64,000 bases of DNA, taken from Thermoplasmata archaeon (GTDB lineage Archaea; Thermoplasmatota; Thermoplasmata; Lutacidiplasmatales; UBA184). Within the stretch, counting starts at the first letter, position 1. Each line of letters opens with the position of its first letter. Below, piece by piece: positions 51,365-61,579 of the stretch. The stretch is taken from assembly GCA_021828195.1 (NCBI GenBank), contig JAKASQ010000004.1, forward strand, positions 16,689 through 80,688, read 5' to 3'. The position numbers and the translations under genes were made by a program. The notes below the pieces were generated by a model, which saw nothing but the letters and a program-made list of their open reading frames with translations, was not told the origin of the DNA and searched no databases.

Positions 51365-54300
51365 TCATCGCGGGCGCCGCCTGCGCAGGAAGAGAGCCAG
51401 CGCGACGCCCACGACGACGATCACTGCAACGGCCCCGATCGCGATCCACACCCAGAGTGGAGTGCCCGCGCTGCTCGACGGGGTCGAGAAGACGATCGCC
51501 TGGGAGGACGGCGCTCCGCTCACCGTCGCGGTACCCGTCGATGGGCTCGCGGAGTAGCCCGAGATCGGGCCGACCGTGAAGGTGTAGGTACCGTCCGACA
51601 GCTGGAAGACGACGCTCGCCGAGCGGCTCGACACGGTCAGGGAGCCGACCGTGACCGACCAGACCGTTCCGGCCGGCAGGCCGGTCTCCGCGAACGTGAG
51701 GGCGTAGGAGCTTCCCGTGGCCGCGAACGGTATAATGGTCGACACCGGCGCCCCGTTGACGTTGACCGAGCCGGAGCTCGAGGCGGCGACGTAGCCCGTC
51801 ACCGACCCCACCGTGAAGCTGTAGTTGCCCGACGGAAGGAGGACCCCGATCGTCGAGGCCGACGAGGACTCCGTCGCGCCGTTGACCGTGATGCTCCAGT
51901 TCGTCCCCGATGGCAAGCCCGTCTCTGTGAACCCGGCCGTGAATCCGGGAGCGTAGGAGACCGGCACGGCCGGGGGAGCGGAGCCGGATACCCGGAGGCT
52001 TCCTCCCCCGACGGTGGGAGCGAACGTCGAGGTCGAGTGGACGACGTAGAAGTACGAACCGTTCGGGAGCGGGGCGATGAGGGTCGGCCCGGTCGAAGTG
52101 AAGGTCTGCTGGAAGGAGAGGGGTGCGCCCGGGGAAAGCGGCCCGGCGGCCGCTGCCAGGACCTGGGTCACCGTCACGTTCCATGAGGTTCCGGAAGGAA
52201 GACCGCTCTCGTTGAACTGGGCGGAGAACGTCTCCTCGAAAGTGATGGACACGATCGTGCCGCTCCCGTTGAGCGTGACCGCACCGGACCCCGGAGTCCC
52301 GTACCAGCCCCCGACCGATCCCAACGACCAGGCATAGCTGCCGTTCGGTTCGGAGAAGAGGATTTCAGCGCCCGCGGAGGCTCGCGTGGTTCCCCCGAGG
52401 GTAACGTTCCACAGCGTCCCGGCCGGCAGCGTGCTGGTGGAGAACGCCACGGAGTACGTCACGAGCGCAAAGGAGATCGATTGCTCCGCGGGCTGCCCGC
52501 TCACGGTCACCGAGCCGCTCCCCGGGGTCGGTTGATACCCGGACGCGCTCACCGCGTAGGCGTACGTTCCGTTCGGCTCGTTGAAGGTGAAGGTCGAGGT
52601 CGTCGACTCGAGCGCGGCGCGGCCGATCGTCACGGCCCAGGACGCGCCGGACGGAAGTCCGGTCTCCGTGAAGCTCAGCGCGTAGGTCACCTGGGTGAAC
52701 GTCACCGACTGGCCGACGGACGCCCCGCTGACGGTCACGCGGCCGCTCCCGGGGACGGGCTGGTAGCCGGGCGAACTCACCGAGAAGGCGTAGGTCCCGC
52801 TCGGCTCGACGAACGCGATTGTGCCCGTGGTCGAGGAGTTCGCCGTTCCACCGAGGGTTACGCTCCAGGAGGTCCCGGACGGCAACCCGCTCTCGGTGAA
52901 CGTCACCGCGTAGGTCGCGAGCGCGAAGGTGATCGACTGGCTCGCCGCCGTCCCATGGACCGCGAGGTCGCCGCTCGCGGGAGTCCCCTGATATCCGCTC
53001 GAAGCAACGGTGAAGGCGTAGGTCCCGTTCGGCTCGGCGAACGCGACTGTTCCCGTGGTCGAGGAGTTCGTCGTTCCACCGAGGGTTACGCTCCAGGAGG
53101 TCCCTGCCGGTAGCCCGGTCTCGGTGAACGTCACGGCATAGGTCACTCGAGTGAACGCGATCGATTGCGCTACGGGTTGCCCCTTCACGGTCACGCTGCC
53201 CGACCCCGGTGCCGGATGGTACCCGGGCGAATTCACCGTGAAGGCGTACGTCCCGTTCGGCTCGGAGAACGTGAGGCTTCCCGTCGCCGAAGACTCCGTC
53301 GTGCGCCCCAGGGTCACGTTCCAGGCCGTGCCAGCCGGGACGCCCGTCTGCGTGAACCTCACGGCGTACGCCACGAGCGTGAACGTCACCGCCCGATCGA
53401 CCGCGGACCCGTTCACCGTGAGGGCACCGCTTCCGGGGACCGGCTGATACCCGGGGGAGGAGATGGTGAACGAGTACGTCCCGTTCGGCTCGATGAAACC
53501 GATCGTCCCGGTCGTCGACGACTCCGGGGCGCCCCCGAGCGTCACCGTCCAGGGGGTCGAGGCGGGGAGCCCGGTTTCCGTGAAGTTCACCGCATACGAG
53601 GAGCTGGCCGAGAGGAACCGGATGGGTTCGGTCGCGTTCGCACCGGCGACGCTCACGCTCCCGGAGGACGGGATGGCAATGAAGGTCGGCGGGGGTTCCA
53701 CCGTGAACGCATAGGTTCCATTAGGCCTGGAGAAGGAGGCGGTGCTTCCGGTCGTTGACTGGGTCGAGTTGCCCAGCGTCACGTTCCACAACGAGCCCGT
53801 CGGAAGGCCGCTCTCCGCGAACGTCACCGTGTAGGTCACCGGCGCGAACGTCAGATTGACCGTCGTCGAGGAGTTGCTCACGGTAAAGAAACCCCCGGGA
53901 GCGGCGTACTCCTTGTTCGCGGAGGCCACCGTGTAGTAGTACGTCCCGTTCGGTTCGTTCCACGTCACCACGGTCGTGGCCGACGAGTGGCTCTCCCCAT
54001 TGGTCAGGTTGACCCACCACGTCGTTCCCACGTGGAGACCGGTCTGAGTGAATGTCACGAGGTATGTCACCAGAGTGAACGCGATCACCTGGATCGCGGG
54101 CGGCCTTCCGCTCACGGTAATGCTTCCGCTTGCCGGAGCCGGCTGGTACCCCGGCAAGCTCACCCGGAAGGAGTAGGTGCCGTTCGGTTCGGGGAATGAG
54201 ATGCTCGTGGTAGCCTGCGTCAGCGTCGTGACCCCGAGGGTCACCGACCAGCTCGTGGCGCGGGGGAGTCCCCGCTCGCTAAACGTCACTGCGTACGTGA

Positions 54301-54739
54301 ACGGTTGGAAGGTGACCGGGACAGAAGCGGCGGCGCCGCTGACCGTGACCGAACCTCCGGTGGAGAAGTAGGACTTGTTGGTCGACGCGGCGGTGTAGCT
54401 GTAGTTGCCGCTGACGAGGTTCGCGACGATCGTAGGAGTGTTGGAGCTGAGGGGGCCCAACCGTGTCGGGGTGATGTTCAGGAACCAAGTAGTCCTGCTC
54501 GGAAGACCGCTCTCGGTGAAGGTGACAGCATATGCGGAGCCGAAAGGGTGCGGGCCCGGTGCCGCGGAGGCGGCCCCGCTCCCGAAGGCGGCGGAGGGGC
54601 CACTCCCGGAGTCCGCGCGGCCCGGGCTCCCGACGCCGACCAGCATGGATGAGACGACCATGAGGAGAACGACGGCCACCCCGCCGATCCCGGTCCGTCC
54701 GTAATGTCTCGCCCCGAGCTCCCGCCGCGCGCCTCGCAT
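51365..54739 (-). CDS. Surface protein made of about 13 FTETGLP beta repeats
   Basis: A 1124-residue protein built almost only from tandem repeats of about 80 residues. Each unit begins YAVTFTETGLPAGTSWSVTL, continues with a T/S-rich turn and EPNGTYAFTV, then PGSGSVTVSGQ. I count 13 copies, the last three more diverged. An N-terminal signal sequence (GGVAVVLLMVVSSMLVGVGS) and a C-terminal anchor (LWVWIAIGAVAVIVVVGVAL) followed by RRRRPR place it on the cell surface. No catalytic domain is present, so it is an adhesion or wall protein rather than an enzyme. The ATG at 54739 has a GGAGAGG ribosome-binding site. Confidence 0.8.
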   Translation of the reverse strand: MRGARRELGARHYGRTGIGGVAVVLLMVVSSMLVGVGSPGRADSGSGPSAAFGSGAASAAPGPHPFGSAYAVTFTESGLPSRTTWFLNITPTRLGPLSSNTPTIVANLVSGNYSYTAASTNKSYFSTGGSVTVSGAAASVPVTFQPFTYAVTFSERGLPRATSWSVTLGVTTLTQATTSISFPEPNGTYSFRVSLPGYQPAPASGSITVSGRPPAIQVIAFTLVTYLVTFTQTGLHVGTTWWVNLTNGESHSSATTVVTWNEPNGTYYYTVASANKEYAAPGGFFTVSNSSTTVNLTFAPVTYTVTFAESGLPTGSLWNVTLGNSTQSTTGSTASFSRPNGTYAFTVEPPPTFIAIPSSGSVSVAGANATEPIRFLSASSSYAVNFTETGLPASTPWTVTLGGAPESSTTGTIGFIEPNGTYSFTISSPGYQPVPGSGALTVNGSAVDRAVTFTLVAYAVRFTQTGVPAGTAWNVTLGRTTESSATGSLTFSEPNGTYAFTVNSPGYHPAPGSGSVTVKGQPVAQSIAFTRVTYAVTFTETGLPAGTSWSVTLGGTTNSSTTGTVAFAEPNGTYAFTVASSGYQGTPASGDLAVHGTAASQSITFALATYAVTFTESGLPSGTSWSVTLGGTANSSTTGTIAFVEPSGTYAFSVSSPGYQPVPGSGRVTVSGASVGQSVTFTQVTYALSFTETGLPSGASWAVTIGRAALESTTSTFTFNEPNGTYAYAVSASGYQPTPGSGSVTVSGQPAEQSISFALVTYSVAFSTSTLPAGTLWNVTLGGTTRASAGAEILFSEPNGSYAWSLGSVGGWYGTPGSGAVTLNGSGTIVSITFEETFSAQFNESGLPSGTSWNVTVTQVLAAAAGPLSPGAPLSFQQTFTSTGPTLIAPLPNGSYFYVVHSTSTFAPTVGGGSLRVSGSAPPAVPVSYAPGFTAGFTETGLPSGTNWSITVNGATESSSASTIGVLLPSGNYSFTVGSVTGYVAASSSGSVNVNGAPVSTIIPFAATGSSYALTFAETGLPAGTVWSVTVGSLTVSSRSASVVFQLSDGTYTFTVGPISGYSASPSTGTATVSGAPSSQAIVFSTPSSSAGTPLWVWIAIGAVAVIVVVGVALALFLRRRRPR

Positions 54740-55040
54740 CGCCTCTCCATATCGGGGGAGCACAAAGACTTGCCGGCTCGACGGGGTGTATTCCCCGGAC
54801 GCGGACCGGCGGGCGGCTCGCCCTGCACCTCTTCGCCCGACGGACCCCATCGTACGGCTTCGAGAAGGAGAACAGGGTACCCTCAGCCCGTGGGCGGAGG
54901 GTTCCCAGAGGAATGGGTTGGCTTCCTCCGGAGAGAAACCGGGCGGTCCAACCGCCTTCGCGCAGATCCAAGCGACGGCCCATCCGGGGGCGAGGCTGGG
55001 GACCGGACGCCCGACCTCGCCTTCCTCTTGCCTTCCAGAC
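54740..55040. other. Gap upstream of the 13-repeat protein
   Basis: A weak TATA-like GGAATACACC (minus strand, near 54790) may serve the gene below it. Otherwise I see no gene. The region is the downstream flank of the PKD-domain gene that ends at 55041, with no clear terminator. Confidence 0.35.
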
Positions 55041-58000
55041 CTACCCAACAGCTTGGTATCCGACCACGTACAGGTTCGGAGACGCGTTGTCCTGAGTCAG
55101 GACGTTCGAGACGAGGTAGTAGTCCTGCAGTTCGTTCAGAGCCGTCGCGGGGCTCACCGTGTAGCCCCACAGGACGGATCCCGAGACCAAGTGGACGTTC
55201 AGGTAGTAGTTCGTGCCCGAGGTGAGCACCGCGGAGAAGGTCACCGTGTACCAACCCGGACCCGCGACGTTGACGGTGATGGGGCTCACCACATCGCTGC
55301 CGAACACGGCCGTGCCGATCGCGACGGTCACGGATCCGGTTCCCGTGAGCCAGACGGAGGCGTAGTTCGCCGTCACCGTGGATCCGCCCGCGGTGAACTC
55401 CTCGGCTCCCGGGAGCGCGTAGTACTGCGTGTTGGGCCCGGTGGCGGTGACGTACGAATACTCCGTGGGGGTTGGCGCCGTCACCGTGAAGTGCTCCGGT
55501 CCAATTACCGGCCCGGCGGTGAGCTCATACGAGCCGGGAGTCACGCTCGGCACCATGAACGTGCAACTGAACGCTCCGTTAGCATCCGTGGTGAAAGTCT
55601 GGGGCCCTGGGGACGCGCTACCATCCGTGCACGCACCCGTCGGCGTCAACACCGCCACGCCATTGAACGACGCTCCGTAGCTGGTGTCACCCGCATATCC
55701 AAAGCCCGTCAGCACGACTGCGCTTGCCACCGGCCCCGACAAGGGGGATCCCGTGAAGCTGTTCGCCATCGTGGAGAACAAGATCGCCTGGGTCGCGGGC
55801 GGCCCTCCGCTCACCGAGATTACCCCCGAGGTTGGAGATGCCGCGAACCCGAGGACCGCGATCACCTGGAACGGGTACGTTCCGTCCGGCACGTTGAACA
55901 CGATGTGACTCCCGAAGGCGGCGCTCAGCGTCGTGGGTCCGAGCGTCACCGACCAGCTCCCGCCCGTCAGGCCCGTCTGGCTGAACGTCACCGCATACGT
56001 GGGCACCGGAGCGTACGCGATCGCCTGCGCCATCGGAGCCCCACTCACCGTGATCGTGCCGGACGATGGCGTAGCCGAGAAGCCCAGCACCGTCGGCATG
56101 GTGAACGGATACACTCCGTTGGGCACCGTGAAGACGATGTTGCTCGTGTACGCCGCGCTCAGCGTGGTGGGTCCGAGCGTCGCGGACCAGCTACCGCTCG
56201 TGAGGCCCGTCTGGCTGAACGTCACCGTGTACGCCTGCGTGAAGTAGACGCCGATCATGTAGAGGTTCGGCGTGGCATCGTCGTGCGTGAGGACCGCTCC
56301 GACGTAGTAGTAGTCCTGGAGGGCGTTGACCTCGGTCGAGGGCGACGCCGTGAAGCCCCACGTCACGCCCAACGCCTCGCTTTGGACGTTCAGGTAATAG
56401 TTCGTGTTCCCTGAGAGCATAACGGCCGGGAACGACACCGGGTACCAGCCCGCGCCATCCACCGAGATAGGGATGCTGCTCACAACATCGGTGCCCCAGA
56501 GCGTGGTCCCGATGCTGACGTCGGCAGTCCCGGTCCCTGCGAGGTAGACACTGATCGAATCCACCATCAGGTTCGACGCCCCGATCGTGAACTCCTCGGC
56601 GCCGGGGAGCGCATAGGGCTGCGTGTTCGTCAGGGTCGCGGTGACCTCGGAATAGGTCGCGGAAGCCGCGTTCACCGTGATCGTTGCGGTCACGGCGGTC
56701 GCCGACAAATCGGGAACCGTGGTCCCCAAGTCGGTCGCATGGACCTGGAAGGCGCAACTCGAGCTGGTGGCCGTCGGAGTGTAGGCGAAATTGAGGACGT
56801 TCCCGGGCGCGCTGAAGCCAGGGCACGAGCCCACGACCGTCCACGCGTAGCTGAACGACGGCCCCGTCCCGGGGACGGCGGCGTACGCCGTCACGGTGAT
56901 CTGTTCGGCGACCACGATGCTGACCGGGGACGTCGGCGTCGAGATCGCGATCGACGGCGCCGGGTTTACCGTGATCGGGGCCGATGTCGCCGTCGCCGAC
57001 GAGTCGGGAACCGTGGTCCCCGTGTCGGTCGCGGTGACCGTGAACGCGCAGCTCGCCGTGGTGCCCGAGGGGAAGTAGAGGAACGAATCAATGTTCCCGG
57101 GTGAAGAGAAGCCGGGGCACGAGCCCACGACCGTCCACGCGTAGCTGAACGGCCCGGTCCCGCCGATCGCTACGCTCGCTGTCACCTCCAAGAACTGGTC
57201 CTGGTCCATCGTGACCGTCGAGGTCGGTGCCGTGATCGTGATCGATGGCGCCAAGTTCACCGAGATCGCGGCCGTTGTCGCCGTCGCCGACAAGTCAGGG
57301 ATCGTCGTGCCCAAGTCGGTCGCGGTGACCTTGAACGCGCAACTCGCCGTGATGCTCGAGGGGGAGTAGACGAACGAAAGAACGTTCCCGGGTACCACGA
57401 AGCCGGGGCACGAGCCCACAACCGTCCACGCATACGAGAACCCTCCCGTCCCGGGGACGGCCGCGTTCGCCGTCACCGTGACCATCTGGTCCTGGTCCAT
57501 CGTGACCGGCGAGGTCGGCGTCGAGATCGAGACCGACGGCGCCGAGTTCACGGTCACCAGGTCCCAGGCCGATCCCGTGCTCGCCGGCGTCGTCGAGCTG
57601 TCCGTCACGACATAGCAGTAGTACGTCGTCCCCGTCGACGCCGTCGGGGCATTGTAGGTGGCGCCGGTCGCGAGGCTGATGAGCGAGCCGCTGTCGCAGG
57701 CGCCCGTGCCGCTCGCGGACGAGTACCACTGGTAGCTGTACGGCGTCGTCCCCACGATTGGGTGCGATGTCAACGTCGCCACCTGTCCGACATCGTAGAT
57801 CGGCGAGCCCGGTGACACGGCACCCGCCACCAGCGCCGGGTTCACCGTCACCGAGACCGGTGGTGAGGAGGTGACCGTGATGCCCGTCGGCTGGTTGCTG
57901 TCCGTGACCTGGAGCTCGAATGAGAAGGTTCCCGTCGCCCCCAGGACGGCCATCGTGGTCGGGTGATCCGTCACCGTGCAGGGAAACGACGACCCAAGGT

Positions 58001-60791
58001 TGCCGTAGCCCATCCCGTTGACGTTCTCGAACCACTGGCACGTGTACGTCGGCGAGCCGCCGCTGAACGCGGTCGGGGTCGTGAGCGTCACGCTCTGGCC
58101 GAGGTCGAACGTCGGTCCATTGACCGCGATCCCCGGCTTTACGAGCACGGGGTTCATGACCCCCGACAGGGACGAGGAGGTACTGGTCGCGTACGGCGCC
58201 GTCGTTCCCTTGTCGGTCACTTGAACCTCGTAGTAGTAGGTGATCGTGGAGCCCGTCGAGGCCGTGAACGTGGCGGTCGAAGCACCACAGGTGCTGCCCG
58301 GTTTGAACGAGTAGGGTCCGGCCGGGTTCGTCGAGAAGAGGAGCGAGCACTCGAAGTTCCCGCTCCCGGTCCCTCCCGAGGGCGGGCTGAAGGCGACCGT
58401 CACCGTCTGCCCGCTGTCGACGGGACTGCTGACGGACGTTATGCCCGGTGGGATGAGGGCGGAGTAGACCGTGATCGTCGCCGGGGTTGAATACACCGAA
58501 GTCCACCCGAGGGAATCCGTGACCTTGACCATCAGGGTGAACGGTTCTCCCGCAATCGACGTCGGCGTGCAGACGATCGACGCCGAGTTCGCAAGCACGC
58601 AGCCGAGGTTCGACGACGACTCGGACCACGTGAAGGTCGTGTACGAGCCCGAGCCAAGGCTCGGAGTTGTGCTGAAGGTCATCGACTGGCCCGCATCGAG
58701 GATGGGCGAGGAAGGCGTGGGCTGGCTAGTGATCGGGTCCGCGTTCACCGTCGTGCTCGAGGCGCTCGCCGGCGAGGTCGTGCTCGTCGGGGTTGTCGCA
58801 GAGTCCGTGAGCTGGATCTTGAACCAGTACGTCCCCACCGTCGCGCCCGCCAAGGCCACGCAGTTCACGACCAGCGAGTTCGTAGCCGTGCCGGTCGCCG
58901 TCGTACAGATCGCCGCTGCATTCCCAGAGGTGTAGGTTCCAGCGCTCCCGGTGATCGACGCCAGCCACGTGTACGTCACCGTGCCCGACCCGTCCAGCGC
59001 CGCCGGCAACGTGTCGGTCGCCGCTATCGGCGTCTGGCCCACGTCGATCAGCGCCGTGCTGATCGTCGGCGCGCCCGCCGTCGCCAGCGCCGGGTTCACC
59101 GTCGTGCTCGAGGCGCTCGCCGGCGAGGTCGTGCTCGTCGGGGTTGTCGCAGAGTCCGTGAGCTGGATCTTGAACCAGTACGTCCCCACCGTCGCGCCCG
59201 CCAAGGCCACGCAGTTCACGACCAGCGAGTTCGTAGCCGTGCCGGTCGCCGTCGTACAGATCGCCGCTGCATTCCCAGAGGTGTAGGTTCCAGCGCTCCC
59301 GGTGATCGACGCCAGCCACGTGTACGTCACCGTGCCCGACCCGTCCAGCGCCGCCGGCAACGTGTCGGTCGCCGCTATCGGCGTCTGGCCCACGTCGATC
59401 AGCGCCGTGCTGATCGTCGGCGCGCCCGCCGTCGCCAGCGCCGGGTTCACCGTCACTGCTTGGCTGCTGGTCGGAGAAACCACGCCGTTCGAGTCGGTGA
59501 CTACAACGCTGACACCGGGGGTGTACGTTGCCGTCACCGTCGGCGTGCAAGTGATTGACGGGCTGTTCGTGAATGTGCATCCGAGGTTGGAACTCGATTG
59601 GGACCACGCGTACGTCGAGAAGGACCCGCTCCCGCCGGTCGCCGTCGCAGTGAACGTCACCGTCTGGCCGAGGTCGACGGTCGGGGAGCTTGGGGAGATG
59701 GTCACAGCGAGCGGCGCGTTCAGCGGCACCGCCAAAGCGATCAGGTCCCAGTTCGCGGCGGTGACCCAGCTCAAGGGAACCGACTGGGGAGAGGAAGAGG
59801 TTGTCGACTCAGACTCTCCGTACGCTTCGGTGCTCAACGAGTTCACCACGGGATTCGACACTTTCGTAAAGCCGGCGCCGGGGGTGACTGCGGTGTTGGC
59901 CATGATGAAGGCCGCTCCCACGAGCAACCAGTGGGCTGCGCCCCCGGTACCGCTAGGAGTGACCGATATGCTGGGAGTGGTGCCCAGAGTGCCCGCACTA
60001 GTTGCCTGGTTAACAATGATGGCCCCGGCGGAAAAGTACTCTGGTATCCCGAAAGCAAGACCGCTCGCCGCGCTGGAGGAAATCGCTCCGTAACTGACGG
60101 TGATCGTATCGGTTCCGGTGTGCGACCCCGTTGGCGCCGTGAAGACGTACAGGGAGCAGACCCCGATGCAGCCCCCGGCAGCGGGAGTCTGTGTCACGGT
60201 GTCCGTTAGTGTCCACGTGAGGGTAAACGAATCCCCGACGTTCGCTGCGGTAAGAGGGCCACCCGTCTCGATATGATCGGCGACAATAAGGACGAGAAGG
60301 TCGTTCGTCGCTTGCGTGGTGAGGGTCACGGTGAGGGTAGTCGCTCCCGTGCAGGTAGTACAGGTACCGGTGCCGACACCATCGATCGAGCCCTGAGGGA
60401 TCGTGAAACCGGTGCCCACGGAAGCCGGTCCAAGGATTGCGGAAGGAGCCGCGGGAGAACCCGCGCTCGCGGCTGGGGCTAGCGGACTCGCCGCCGGTGA
60501 AGAGGCCGAAGCGCCCCGCAGACCTGTAGCCGAAGAACCAGAATGGGTTGATGTCGAAGCGGCCCCGACCGAGATCGGAGTGCTCGAACTCGACAGCGCG
60601 ATCGTCGACGTGGTCGATCCGATCACGGGGGTCGCCCCTGTAGGGCTTGTTACCGTGGCCGCCGATGGGCTCAAGGATGGAGCCCCCGGGCCGTACGGTG
60701 CGCCCACCACGGCCGGCGCGAGGGCGAAACCCGCGACAGCGATCACAATCACGGCGATAGCTAGCCATACGGCAGACCTTCGGGGCGCCAT
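55041..60791 (-). CDS. Giant secreted protein with PKD/Ig-like domains and an exact internal duplication
   Basis: A 1916-residue protein with a signal sequence (AVWLAIAVIVIAVAGFALAP), a Ser/Thr/Ala-rich region, a globular beta domain (about 130-350), then about a dozen PKD/Ig-like domains with the start 'VTISPSSPTVDLGQTVTFTA' and paired Cys (LGCTFTNSPSITCTPT). Two neighbouring domains are identical (117 residues, see repeat at 58744). Near the C-terminus are two beta sandwiches resembling each other (YALPGAEEFT...GTGSVTVAIGT) flanking two FTETGLP-type repeats. No C-terminal anchor is visible. A TATA box TTTAAATGA (60817-60825) lies about 30 bases upstream of the ATG. Probable roles are adhesion or scaffolding. 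Confidence 0.78.
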   Translation of the reverse strand: MAPRRSAVWLAIAVIVIAVAGFALAPAVVGAPYGPGAPSLSPSAATVTSPTGATPVIGSTTSTIALSSSSTPISVGAASTSTHSGSSATGLRGASASSPAASPLAPAASAGSPAAPSAILGPASVGTGFTIPQGSIDGVGTGTCTTCTGATTLTVTLTTQATNDLLVLIVADHIETGGPLTAANVGDSFTLTWTLTDTVTQTPAAGGCIGVCSLYVFTAPTGSHTGTDTITVSYGAISSSAASGLAFGIPEYFSAGAIIVNQATSAGTLGTTPSISVTPSGTGGAAHWLLVGAAFIMANTAVTPGAGFTKVSNPVVNSLSTEAYGESESTTSSSPQSVPLSWVTAANWDLIALAVPLNAPLAVTISPSSPTVDLGQTVTFTATATGGSGSFSTYAWSQSSSNLGCTFTNSPSITCTPTVTATYTPGVSVVVTDSNGVVSPTSSQAVTVNPALATAGAPTISTALIDVGQTPIAATDTLPAALDGSGTVTYTWLASITGSAGTYTSGNAAAICTTATGTATNSLVVNCVALAGATVGTYWFKIQLTDSATTPTSTTSPASASSTTVNPALATAGAPTISTALIDVGQTPIAATDTLPAALDGSGTVTYTWLASITGSAGTYTSGNAAAICTTATGTATNSLVVNCVALAGATVGTYWFKIQLTDSATTPTSTTSPASASSTTVNADPITSQPTPSSPILDAGQSMTFSTTPSLGSGSYTTFTWSESSSNLGCVLANSASIVCTPTSIAGEPFTLMVKVTDSLGWTSVYSTPATITVYSALIPPGITSVSSPVDSGQTVTVAFSPPSGGTGSGNFECSLLFSTNPAGPYSFKPGSTCGASTATFTASTGSTITYYYEVQVTDKGTTAPYATSTSSSLSGVMNPVLVKPGIAVNGPTFDLGQSVTLTTPTAFSGGSPTYTCQWFENVNGMGYGNLGSSFPCTVTDHPTTMAVLGATGTFSFELQVTDSNQPTGITVTSSPPVSVTVNPALVAGAVSPGSPIYDVGQVATLTSHPIVGTTPYSYQWYSSASGTGACDSGSLISLATGATYNAPTASTGTTYYCYVVTDSSTTPASTGSAWDLVTVNSAPSVSISTPTSPVTMDQDQMVTVTANAAVPGTGGFSYAWTVVGSCPGFVVPGNVLSFVYSPSSITASCAFKVTATDLGTTIPDLSATATTAAISVNLAPSITITAPTSTVTMDQDQFLEVTASVAIGGTGPFSYAWTVVGSCPGFSSPGNIDSFLYFPSGTTASCAFTVTATDTGTTVPDSSATATSAPITVNPAPSIAISTPTSPVSIVVAEQITVTAYAAVPGTGPSFSYAWTVVGSCPGFSAPGNVLNFAYTPTATSSSCAFQVHATDLGTTVPDLSATAVTATITVNAASATYSEVTATLTNTQPYALPGAEEFTIGASNLMVDSISVYLAGTGTADVSIGTTLWGTDVVSSIPISVDGAGWYPVSFPAVMLSGNTNYYLNVQSEALGVTWGFTASPSTEVNALQDYYYVGAVLTHDDATPNLYMIGVYFTQAYTVTFSQTGLTSGSWSATLGPTTLSAAYTSNIVFTVPNGVYPFTMPTVLGFSATPSSGTITVSGAPMAQAIAYAPVPTYAVTFSQTGLTGGSWSVTLGPTTLSAAFGSHIVFNVPDGTYPFQVIAVLGFAASPTSGVISVSGGPPATQAILFSTMANSFTGSPLSGPVASAVVLTGFGYAGDTSYGASFNGVAVLTPTGACTDGSASPGPQTFTTDANGAFSCTFMVPSVTPGSYELTAGPVIGPEHFTVTAPTPTEYSYVTATGPNTQYYALPGAEEFTAGGSTVTANYASVWLTGTGSVTVAIGTAVFGSDVVSPITVNVAGPGWYTVTFSAVLTSGTNYYLNVHLVSGSVLWGYTVSPATALNELQDYYLVSNVLTQDNASPNLYVVGYQAVG
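58744..59445. repeat. Exact 351-bp tandem duplication
   Basis: 58744-59094 and 59095-59445 are identical by direct comparison. The unit is 351 bp, or 117 codons, and keeps the frame, so it duplicates one PKD-like domain of the giant surface protein. No mismatch was seen, meaning either a recent event or ongoing gene conversion. Confidence 0.92.
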
Positions 60792-61579
60792 AGATGACCG
60801 AGCACATTCCTTCTATCATTTAAAGCCTATGGAACGAATGGTCCCGAGCGCGTAGTGGGGAGCCGTCGCGGCGTTTTCTGGGCGGCCGGTGGCCCACCTG
60901 GGCGCACGCTTGCGAGTGTCGATTCCGTAAAGTTATACGACATCCCGTCGACCGCAGTCGTCAGCCAATCTTCGCACACCACTGCTCTTCGGTCGGCTGA
61001 AGCCCCTTTCCCGTCCGGTGAACCCCCCGAAGAAGTGCTGCGACGCACGGCGCCGGTATCGAGAGCCGTTCGCCGGACGCCGGGTGGGGAGCTCGCAGTG
61101 ACTTCGCAGCGCCTCCTCGCAGAGGCCCGCCAAGCGCGGCGTCTGCCATTGGCGGGTCAGCGCGGGAGTGGCGACGAGGAGTGGGCGGCACCGTCCCTGG
61201 TGTGGGATTTCCTCCCCCGGGGTAGCGCTCCCTTCCCCGCGTAGCGCCGAGTCCAGGAGGGGCGACCCCTGCTGGGTACCTGCAGTGCGAACTGCAACTT
61301 ACCGTTCGCCTCACGCCCCCCCAGCACGGCCGTGCCTTCAATCGTGCATCCCGCGGCGCTTCGGGGAGAACTGAGGCTGTCATCGCGCGCGTGATCCGCG
61401 CGCGAGGGGAAGGGAAAAGAAAGCGAATGCGACCCTCGACCTTGGGCGGGGGTCTCCTCGACGGAGAACCTAGGGTCTGCTTAGGTCCGGCAGGAGGGTC
61501 ACCTCCGAAGACCTGACCCGGGGTCGAGGAGGGTCAACGAGGGGAGGAGTCTTAAACCCAACTGCGCGTCGACGGGTCC
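60792..61579. other. 788-base region with no secure gene
   Basis: A plus-strand frame at 60855-61244 could encode 129 residues, with the protein-like segment GELAVTSQRLLAEARQARRL, but no good start lies behind the nearby AAGTTATACG element (60929-60938) and the product is unrecognised. The rest contains no gene that I can support. TCTTAAAC at 61549-61556 is the probable TATA box of the gene starting at 61580. Confidence 0.35.

Noticed and set aside
51365..54739. Regularly spaced similar sequences that could suggest a CRISPR array
   Set aside because: The period is about 240 bp, units are diverged and in frame, and they encode beta repeats; there are no short identical repeats with spacers or cas genes.
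54786..56414. A 542-codon plus-strand frame opposite the PKD protein
   Set aside because: Highly charged, repetitive and antisense to a gene with a signal peptide and TATA box.
60855..61244. A 129-codon plus-strand frame
   Set aside because: No clear start after the nearby TATA-like element and no recognisable sequence; kept only as a note in the intergenic entry.
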